Shown here one piece after another: positions 42,935 to 49,121 of a stretch of 49,121 nucleotides of DNA. Position numbers and translations under genes: made by a program. The DNA is taken from positions 1 through 49,121 of the forward strand of contig NZ_CADFEJ010000030.1 of the NCBI RefSeq assembly GCF_902833055.1, written 5' to 3'. The DNA comes from Burkholderia territorii. GTDB taxonomy: Bacteria; Pseudomonadota; Gammaproteobacteria; Burkholderiales; Burkholderiaceae. Under the pieces are notes generated by a model. That model saw nothing but the letters and a program-made list of their open reading frames with translations. It ran no database searches and was not told the DNA's origin. Position 1 is the first letter of the stretch. The number at the start of each line of letters is the position of its first letter.

Positions 42935-44125
42935 ATGTCCAACTCAAACAGATATGAAAACTTCCTCGTGTTCCTGGCGCCGCTGATCAATAGCGTCGGC
43001 GGGATCGCGATCGATCTCTATGCGCCGAGCATCCCGGCCATCGGTCGCGAACTCGACGTCATGCCGAGCATGATGCAGAACACGATCACGATCACGCTCG
43101 TGTTCTATGCGATCGGCCAGCTCGGGTTCGGCATACTGGCCGATTGGTGGGGCAGACGCCCGTCGATACTCTTCGGCCTCGTGCTGTTCATCGCCGGCAG
43201 TGCGCTGGCGGTCGTCGCGCCTTCGTTCGAGGTGCTGATGGCGGGACGCGCGATTCAGGGCTTCGCGATCGGCTCATGCCAGGTCGTCGCGCGCGCCGTG
43301 CTGGTCGACCGGCTGAAGGGCGACCGCTTCCGCGTCGCGATCGTCTACCTCAGCCTGGCGTTCGGGCTGGGCCCCGTGATCGCGCCGTATGTGGGCGGAC
43401 ACGTGCAGGAGTGGGCCGGCTGGCGCTGGAACTTCGTCGTGTATTGCGGCTACGGGCTCGTCGTGCTGTCGTTTGCGTTCGCGGGCCTGCGCGAGACGCT
43501 GCGGCCGGAGTTGCGCCGCACGCCGCGGCAAACCATTGCGGGCTATCGCGAGATCCTGTCTGATCCGCACTTCCAGTCGGCTGTCGCGATGCTCGGGATG
43601 AGCTTCTCGGCGTTCCTGATGTGGAACGTGATCGGGCCGTACATCGTGCAAATCCGCCTCGGGCATTCCGCGGCCTACTTCGGCTCGACCGCGCTCGGCG
43701 TCGGCTTGTGCTACCTCGGCGGCACGACGCTGAACCGGAGCCTGATCCGCCGCTACAGCGGCGAGCAGCTCATGCGCGGCGGCATCGCGACCTTTGCGCT
43801 CGGGGTGGCCTGCGTGGCGTCGAGCGGCGTCGAGCTGAACCTGGTGACCGCCCTCGGCGGAATCATGCTGATCGCGTTTGCGCAGGGCTTCATCTTCTCC
43901 AACGCGATGGCGCGCTCGATGGCGCTGTTCCCGGGCCGCGCCGGTGCCGCAGCCAGTCTGCAAGGGTGCCTGATGCTGGCGCTCGGCTCCATCGTGTCGG
44001 GGGTCGTCAGCGCGCTGCCCATGGAGACGAACGCGACGATTGCGATCATGTTCGCATGTCTGCTGGGCGTGACCATGATCGGCTTCCGGCACCTGCATCG
44101 CCGGCATCCGCAGGTGGCGCGATGA
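42935..44125 (+). CDS. MFS drug exporter, Bcr/CflA family
   Basis: A 396-residue MFS protein with about twelve helices. Signatures are DLYAPSIPAIGRELDV in helix 1, the loop 2-3 motif ADWWGRRPSILFG (residues about 69-81), RAIQGFAIGSCQVVARAVLV and GWRWNFVVYCG. These match the Bcr/CflA group of small-molecule efflux proteins. AGGAACG lies upstream of the ATG. It overlaps the DoxX gene by ATGA. As part of this operon it probably exports the product, or protects the cell from it. Confidence 0.92.
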   Translation: MSNSNRYENFLVFLAPLINSVGGIAIDLYAPSIPAIGRELDVMPSMMQNTITITLVFYAIGQLGFGILADWWGRRPSILFGLVLFIAGSALAVVAPSFEVLMAGRAIQGFAIGSCQVVARAVLVDRLKGDRFRVAIVYLSLAFGLGPVIAPYVGGHVQEWAGWRWNFVVYCGYGLVVLSFAFAGLRETLRPELRRTPRQTIAGYREILSDPHFQSAVAMLGMSFSAFLMWNVIGPYIVQIRLGHSAAYFGSTALGVGLCYLGGTTLNRSLIRRYSGEQLMRGGIATFALGVACVASSGVELNLVTALGGIMLIAFAQGFIFSNAMARSMALFPGRAGAAASLQGCLMLALGSIVSGVVSALPMETNATIAIMFACLLGVTMIGFRHLHRRHPQVAR

Positions 44126-44556
44126 AGGCCGCCGTCGCGCTCGCGCTGCGGCTCGTACTCGGCGCGTTCTGGAGCTGGGCGGGCTTGACGAAGATCGTCG
44201 GGCACTTCGACGCAGGCCCCTTTCTGACGGCTGCTGTCTCGCGATCCGCGGCAGCGCCCGAAGCCGTGCGGCTCGCGCTGACCAGCGCGATCGTGCACGT
44301 CGCGCTTCCGCACGTCGTCGCGGTGAACCTGTTCGTGCCCTGGCTCGAACTGGCTGCGGGGCTGTCGATCCTGCTCGGCATCGCGATCGCGTGGGGTATT
44401 GCAGGCGCGGCGGCGATGTCGGTGCTGTTCCTCATGTGCGGGGCGGTCGGCACCAATCCGTTGTTGCTGTTCGGCGCCGTCCTGTTGGCCGTGTCACACC
44501 CGTATGCGCGCGCATGGACCCTTCATGCGCCGCGAGCGCCTGCCACCACCATCTGA
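44122..44556 (+). CDS. DoxX-family membrane protein (MexG-like size and context)
   Basis: A 144-residue protein with four predicted helices and the DoxX beginning LRLVLGAFWSWAGLTKIVGH, plus VNLFVPWLELAAGLSILLGI. It overlaps the MFS gene by ATGA. Pseudomonas MexG, a DoxX-like protein of 148 residues, precedes mexHI-opmD and binds quinolone signals. Here a DoxX gene of similar size also precedes an RND operon, but it is transcribed with the exporter operon and an intrinsic terminator intervenes. A MexG-like role is an inference from position. Confidence 0.85.
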   Translation: MKAAVALALRLVLGAFWSWAGLTKIVGHFDAGPFLTAAVSRSAAAPEAVRLALTSAIVHVALPHVVAVNLFVPWLELAAGLSILLGIAIAWGIAGAAAMSVLFLMCGAVGTNPLLLFGAVLLAVSHPYARAWTLHAPRAPATTI

Positions 44557-44577
44557 ACTGGTGGCGGGCGTTGCTTT

Positions 44578-44615
44578 GCCGCTTGTCTCGTTCGTCGGGG
44601 CAAGCGGCTTTTTTT
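44578..44615 (+). terminator. Rho-independent terminator of the oxygenase-ligase-exporter operon
   Basis: GCCGCTTG and CAAGCGGC pair in an 8-bp stem, followed by seven T residues. It separates the DoxX gene from the RND operon at 44722. Confidence 0.9.
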
Positions 44616-44721
44616 GTGTCGGGCATGCGAAAAATTTAAACAGGGATTCGAAAAGTTGACGTCCCGGGGGCGGCGGTTCCACCCAAACTGATGTCATGAC
44701 TGATTCATTGAGGAGATATCG

Positions 44722-45819
44722 GTGAGACGCTCTGTGTTCCTTGCCGCAGGCGCGTTGGTCGTCCTGTCCGGCACATTGTTCCTGTGGCGCACGGAACGTG
44801 TATCGGCCGCCGATCGGCCCGCGTCGCCACCGGCGCCGTTGCCGGTCGAAACCATCGTCGTGAAGGCGCAGGCCGAGGCGCCGACGCTCGAGGCGGTCGG
44901 CTCGCTCGAAGCGGTACGGCAGGTGACCATCGCGCCGGAGGTCGCGGGCCGCGTCGTCGACATCCGGTTCGTCGCGGGCTCGCGCGTGAGCGCCGGGCAA
45001 ACGCTCGTGCAACTGTACGATGCACCCGAGCAGGCGAAGCTCGCGGGCTTGCAGGCGAAGGCCGACTATACGCGCCGGCAGTTCGACCGCGCCGTGCAGC
45101 TCGTGCCGAACGGCGCCGAGCCGAAGGCGACATTCGACGCACGCCGCTACGAATTCGACGCCGCGCGCGCCGACATCCGCGAGACGCAAGCGGTCATCAC
45201 GCAAAAGCTGATCCGCGCGCCGTTTTCCGGCGTGATCGGCTTGCGCCGCGTGAACCTCGGGCAGTACCTGAATCCGGGCGACCCGATCGCGACGCTGACC
45301 GATCTCGGTGTGTTGTACGCGAACTTCACGGTGCCGCAGAAGGAGTTGAGCCGCGTATCGCTCGGCCAGACGGTGCGCGTGACGACGGATGCGTATCCGG
45401 GGCAGACCTTCGAAGGCCACGTAACGGCGATCGAGCCGCAGGTTGGCGACGACACCCGCAACATCACCGTGCAGGCCACGGTGACCAATACCGGCCAGTT
45501 GCTGCGCCCCGGCATGTATATCGACGCGCATCTGGCGCTGCCTGGCCGCGACGCGGTGATCAGCGTGCCGGATACCGCCGTGCAGACCTCCCAGGCGGGC
45601 GATACCGTGGTGGTGGTCGAGCAGCGCGACGGGCGCGGCGTCGGCGTTGCACGCGTGCGCCAGGTGCGTGCCGGCGCGCGCGAGCGTGGCCGCATCGTCA
45701 TCGAAGACGGGCTGCGCGCCGGCGACGTGGTCGTGACGACCGGCCAGTTGCGCGTCGCGCCTGGCGCGAAAGTGCAGGCGCTGGCCGATGCAGGCACACA
45801 ACGGGAGACGGTACGATGA
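44722..45819 (+). CDS. RND efflux periplasmic adaptor (membrane fusion protein)
   Basis: A 365-residue adaptor with an N-terminal hydrophobic anchor (SVFLAAGALVVLSGTLFLW). The lipoyl domain reads APEVAGRVVDIRFVAGSRVS, followed by a short helical hairpin, KLIRAPFSGVIGLRRVNLGQ and the beta-barrel with GQTVRVTTDAYPGQTFEGHV. The start is a GTG at 44722, with AGGAG seven bases upstream. The start of the next gene overlaps the stop by ATGA. It links the RND pump to an outer-membrane channel; its size is that of MexH (370). Confidence 0.93.
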   Translation: MRRSVFLAAGALVVLSGTLFLWRTERVSAADRPASPPAPLPVETIVVKAQAEAPTLEAVGSLEAVRQVTIAPEVAGRVVDIRFVAGSRVSAGQTLVQLYDAPEQAKLAGLQAKADYTRRQFDRAVQLVPNGAEPKATFDARRYEFDAARADIRETQAVITQKLIRAPFSGVIGLRRVNLGQYLNPGDPIATLTDLGVLYANFTVPQKELSRVSLGQTVRVTTDAYPGQTFEGHVTAIEPQVGDDTRNITVQATVTNTGQLLRPGMYIDAHLALPGRDAVISVPDTAVQTSQAGDTVVVVEQRDGRGVGVARVRQVRAGARERGRIVIEDGLRAGDVVVTTGQLRVAPGAKVQALADAGTQRETVR

Positions 45820-48800
45820 GCCAGACGACGCAAGGCGCGCGTTTCACCGACATCTTCGTGCGGCGGCCGGTGCTGTCGATCGTCTGCAGCCTGCTGATCC
45901 TGCTGGTGGGCCTGCGCTCGCTCGGTGCGCTGCCGGTGCGCCAGTACCCGATGCTGGAGAGCGCGACGATCAGCGTCGAGACGGCCTATCCCGGTGCGTC
46001 GCAGGCGTTGATGCAGGGCTTCGTGACGACGCCGATCGCACAGTCGATCGCGACCGCGGACGGCATCGAGTATTTGACCTCCACGTCCACGCAGGGCAAG
46101 AGCGTCGTGAAGGCGCGGCTGCGCCTGAATGCGAACGCCGATCGCGCGATGACGGAAATCATGGCGAAGGTGCAGGAGGTCAAGTACAAGATGCCCGAAG
46201 GCGCGTACGACTCCGTGATCACCAAGCTGACCGACGCGCCGACGGCCGTGATGTATCTGGGCTTCTCGAGCGATACGTTGTCGATCCCCGAGATCACCGA
46301 TTACGTGGTGCGCGTGGCGCAGCCGCTGGTCACCACGGTGCCGGGCGTCGCGTCCGCTGAGATCGTCGGCGGGCAGAATCTCGCGATGCGCGTCTGGCTC
46401 GATGCGTCCCGGCTCGCCGCGCACGGGCTGTCGGCCGGCGATGTCGCGGCCGCGCTGAAGGCGAACAACGTACAGGCTGCGCCGGGCCAGTTGAAGGGCG
46501 CGCTGACTGTCGCCGACATTTCCGCGAACACCGACCTGACCGATGTCGGCGCGTTCGGCAACCTCGTCGTGAAATCGGACGCGAACGGCAGTTTCGTGCG
46601 CTTGCGCGACGTCGCGACGATCGAGCTGGGCGGCCAGCAATACAACGCGAGCGCGCTGATGAACGGGCGCCGCGCGGTCAACATCGCGATCAACGCGACG
46701 CCGTCGGGCAACCCGCTCGACATCGTGCGCGGCGTACAGGCGCTGCTGCCGACGATGGAGCGCAGCAAACCGGCCAGCATCACGATCGGCGACGTGTTCG
46801 ACGTCGCGCGCTTCGTCAATGCGTCGATCGACGAGGTGCGCGAGACGATCATCGAGGCGATCGCCATTGTCGTGGTCGTCATCTTCCTGTTCCTCGGCTC
46901 GTTCCGCGCGGTCGTGATCCCGGTCGTGACGATTCCGCTCGCACTCGTCGGTTCCGCCGCGCTGATGCTGGCCGCGGGCTTTTCGCTGAACCTGCTCACG
47001 TTGCTCGCGATGGTGCTGGCGATCGGGCTCGTCGTGGACGACGCGATCGTCGTCGTCGAGAACATTCACCGGCACATCGAATCCGGCGAGCCGCCCGCGC
47101 GTGCGGCGCTGCTCGGCGCGCGCGAGATCGCGTCGCCGGTGATCGTGATGACCATCACGCTCGTTGCGGTGTATGCGCCGATCGGGCTGATGGGCGGGCT
47201 GACCGGCTCGCTGTTCCGCGAGTTCGCGTTCACGCTCGCAGGGGCGGTGTGCGTGTCAGCCGTCATCGCTTTGACGCTGTCGCCCATGCTGAGCTCGCTG
47301 CTGCTCGACAGCCGGATGTCGGAGGGCCGGGTCGCGCGGGCCATCGAACACACGCTCTCGCGCGTCACGCACGGGTACCGGCGCCTGCTGCACGCGAGCC
47401 TCGGCGCGCGGCCGGCGGTGCTGGTGTTCGGAGCGGGCGTTCTGCTGGGCATCGGCCTGCTGTTCAGCGGCGTGAAGCGCGAACTGGCGCCGCAGGAGGA
47501 CCAGGGCTCGATCATGCTGCAGGTGAAGGCGCCGCAGTACGCGAATCTGGACTACCTCGAACGCTACGCGCCGCAGATCGAGAAGGTGTTCCGCTCGCTG
47601 CCGGAAGCGGATACCAGCTTCGTGTTGAACGGTGTCGGCGGGGCGAACCTCGGTTTCGCCGGCGTGAACCTCGTCGACTGGTCGAAGCGCACGCGCAGTG
47701 CGGCCGACCTGCAGGCGCGGGTGCAGGCGGGCGCGAACGCGATCGGCGGCGACCAGGTGTTCACGTTCCTGCTGCCGTCGCTGCCCGCGTCGAGCGGCGG
47801 CCTGCCGATCCAGATGGTGCTGCGCGCGCCCGCCGATTTCAACGGCATCTTCGCGACGATGGAAAAATTGAAGGCCGCCGCATCGAAGAGCGGACTGTTC
47901 GCGGTGGTCGACAGCGATCTGACCTTCGACAGCCGCGCGGTCGGCATAACGATCGACCGTAACCAGGCGAACGCGCTCGGCGTGACGATGAAGGACATCG
48001 CAGATACGCTCGCGGTGCTCGTGGGCGAGAACTACGTGAACCGCTTCGATCACAACGGCCGCTCGTACGACGTGATTCCTCAGGTCGCGCGCGCGGAGCG
48101 CCTGTCGTCGGACATGCTGAACCGCTACTACGTGAAGACGCGCGGCGGCAAGATGGTGGCGCTGTCTACCGTCGTGCGCGTGTCGAACGGCAGCCAGGCG
48201 AACGCGCTCACGCAGTTCAACCAGTTGAACTCGGCGACCCTGTCGGCGGTGGCCGCGCCGGGCGTGACGATGGGGCAAGCGGTCGAGTTTCTGCAGAAAC
48301 AGCCGCTGCCGGCCGGCTACGAGATCGACTGGCTCGGCGAATCGCGGCAATACGTGCAGGAAGGCAATCGGCTGACGGTCACGTTCGTGTTCGCGCTCGT
48401 CGTGATCTTTCTGGTGCTCGCCGCGCAGTTCGAGAGCCTGCGGGATCCGCTCGTGATCCTCGTGTCGGTGCCGCTGTCGGTGTGCGGCGCGTTGGTGCCT
48501 CTGTACCTCGGCTTCGCGACGCTGAACATCTATACGCAGATCGGGCTCGTGACGCTGATCGGCCTGATTTCCAAGCATGGGATCCTGATGGTGAGCTTCG
48601 CGAACGAGCTGCAACGCACGCAGCATCTCGACCGGCGCGCGGCGATCGAGCACGCGGCCTCGGTACGGCTGCGGCCTATTCTCATGACGACGGCCGCGAT
48701 GGTTGCCGGCCTCGTCCCGCTGATTTTCGCGCGCGGCGCGGGCGCGGCCAGCCGCTTCGCGATCGGGATCACGGTCTCGACCGGCATGCTGGTCGGTACG

Positions 48801-48902
48801 CTGTTCACGCTGTTCGTGCTGCCGACCGTGTACACGCTGATCGCGAAGCGCCATCGCGAGGCGGCGGAAAGCGAGCGCGCCCGCGTGCTGGAGACCGTAT
48901 GA
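45816..48902 (+). CDS. RND efflux pump, HAE1 family inner-membrane transporter
   Basis: A 1028-residue, twelve-helix RND transporter. It begins FTDIFVRRPVLSIVCSLLIL. The proton-relay aspartates D408 and D409 lie in VVDDAIVVVENIHRH of helix 4, and the last helices show GLVTLIGLISKHGILMVSFA. Size and layout resemble MexI (about 1029). Substrates of this family include antibiotics and secreted small molecules. The following gene overlaps the stop by ATGA. Given the upstream biosynthetic-looking operon, its own product may be a cargo, but drug efflux is equally possible. Confidence 0.95.
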   Translation: MSQTTQGARFTDIFVRRPVLSIVCSLLILLVGLRSLGALPVRQYPMLESATISVETAYPGASQALMQGFVTTPIAQSIATADGIEYLTSTSTQGKSVVKARLRLNANADRAMTEIMAKVQEVKYKMPEGAYDSVITKLTDAPTAVMYLGFSSDTLSIPEITDYVVRVAQPLVTTVPGVASAEIVGGQNLAMRVWLDASRLAAHGLSAGDVAAALKANNVQAAPGQLKGALTVADISANTDLTDVGAFGNLVVKSDANGSFVRLRDVATIELGGQQYNASALMNGRRAVNIAINATPSGNPLDIVRGVQALLPTMERSKPASITIGDVFDVARFVNASIDEVRETIIEAIAIVVVVIFLFLGSFRAVVIPVVTIPLALVGSAALMLAAGFSLNLLTLLAMVLAIGLVVDDAIVVVENIHRHIESGEPPARAALLGAREIASPVIVMTITLVAVYAPIGLMGGLTGSLFREFAFTLAGAVCVSAVIALTLSPMLSSLLLDSRMSEGRVARAIEHTLSRVTHGYRRLLHASLGARPAVLVFGAGVLLGIGLLFSGVKRELAPQEDQGSIMLQVKAPQYANLDYLERYAPQIEKVFRSLPEADTSFVLNGVGGANLGFAGVNLVDWSKRTRSAADLQARVQAGANAIGGDQVFTFLLPSLPASSGGLPIQMVLRAPADFNGIFATMEKLKAAASKSGLFAVVDSDLTFDSRAVGITIDRNQANALGVTMKDIADTLAVLVGENYVNRFDHNGRSYDVIPQVARAERLSSDMLNRYYVKTRGGKMVALSTVVRVSNGSQANALTQFNQLNSATLSAVAAPGVTMGQAVEFLQKQPLPAGYEIDWLGESRQYVQEGNRLTVTFVFALVVIFLVLAAQFESLRDPLVILVSVPLSVCGALVPLYLGFATLNIYTQIGLVTLIGLISKHGILMVSFANELQRTQHLDRRAAIEHAASVRLRPILMTTAAMVAGLVPLIFARGAGAASRFAIGITVSTGMLVGTLFTLFVLPTVYTLIAKRHREAAESERARVLETV

Positions 48903-49121
48903 AAGTGCAATCTGAAACGCGTGCCGCGACGGGACGCAACGAGGGCAACATGAATGGATTTCGCATGGCGGCCGCTGCGGCGTTCGCGCTGTTCGTCACG
49001 GGCTGCACGCTGGCGCCGCATTACACGCGGCCCGACGCGCCCGTCGCGCAGGCGTACCCGGCCGGCGGCGTCTATGCGACGCAGCCGGGCGCTGCCGGCG
49101 CGCGCAGCGCGAACGGCCAGG
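48899..49121 (+). CDS. RND outer-membrane factor lipoprotein (OprM/OpmD type), 5' part only
   Basis: The reading frame starts with ATG at 48899 (ATGA overlap with the RND gene) or, more likely for a lipoprotein, at the internal ATG 48950 preceded by GAGGG. The shorter start gives a signal peptide (MAAAAAFALFVTGC) with lipobox cysteine directly after VTG. The following CTLAPHYTRPDAPV is the standard start of NodT/OprM family proteins. The gene continues beyond the window end. It completes a tripartite efflux pump. Confidence 0.9.
   Translation, partial: MKVQSETRAATGRNEGNMNGFRMAAAAAFALFVTGCTLAPHYTRPDAPVAQAYPAGGVYATQPGAAGARSANGQ

Noticed and set aside
1..49121. tRNA genes, riboswitches, IS elements or a replication origin
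   Set aside because: I looked for cloverleaf-like sequence, conserved riboswitch cores, transposase genes with terminal repeats and DnaA-box clusters, and saw none that I could support by eye.

Overview
The window is GC-rich (about two thirds G+C in most genes) and opens with the 3' end of a 5S rRNA and its terminator, so it lies just downstream of an rRNA operon. Gene content, codon use and protein sequences fit a beta-proteobacterium of the genus Burkholderia, probably the B. cepacia complex. That assignment is from recognition, not a search.

Region by region. (1) 258-5068: an AraC-type regulator divergent from an acyl-CoA ligase, an HSD10-like dehydrogenase and a thiolase, which look like a small route for degrading a 3-hydroxy acid. 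(2) 5180-16946: a nearly complete pyrimidine salvage and reductive catabolism region. It has a RutR-like TetR regulator with a nested dyad operator candidate, N-carbamoyl-beta-alanine amidohydrolase, dihydropyrimidine dehydrogenase (preT-preA), an NCS1 base permease, dihydropyrimidinase, a NupC-type nucleoside transporter, thymidine phosphorylase (deoA) and cytidine deaminase (cdd). Imported nucleosides can be deaminated, cleaved to bases and degraded to beta-alanine-type products. (3) 17009-21626: a lone Rieske oxygenase, then an msrB-dipZ-msrA operon encoding exported methionine sulfoxide reductases with a membrane thiol-electron carrier. (4) 21627-28032: a lower-GC, gene-poor accessory segment. 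It holds two PD-(D/E)XK-type proteins (a DUF1016/YhcG protein and an unrecognised 683-residue protein), several perfect inverted repeats, degenerate non-coding sequence and a frameshifted MFS transporter pseudogene. (5) 28033-31742: a polar amino acid-type ABC importer lacking its ATPase, followed by an LLM flavin monooxygenase, probably for an S- or N-substituted amino acid. (6) 31848-37077: dabB-dabA, an energy-coupled inorganic carbon uptake pair, with a divergent LysR regulator. (7) 37136-38604: an alpha/beta hydrolase and a divergent MarR regulator sharing a near-perfect palindromic operator. (8) 38682-49121: a LysR regulator, then a compact probable small-molecule operon (HxE-type Fe/2-oxoglutarate oxygenase, AMP ligase, GNAT-like thermostable-hemolysin-family protein, Bcr/CflA exporter, DoxX/MexG-like protein). 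After an intrinsic terminator comes an RND efflux operon that runs off the window.

The most interesting candidate for an undescribed system is region 8. It combines an oxygenase, an acyl-activating enzyme and a LuxI/GNAT-like acyltransferase fold with two export systems under one LysR regulator, without any visible carrier protein or NRPS/PKS. The nuclease-containing segment with twin perfect hairpins (region 4) is the second candidate.
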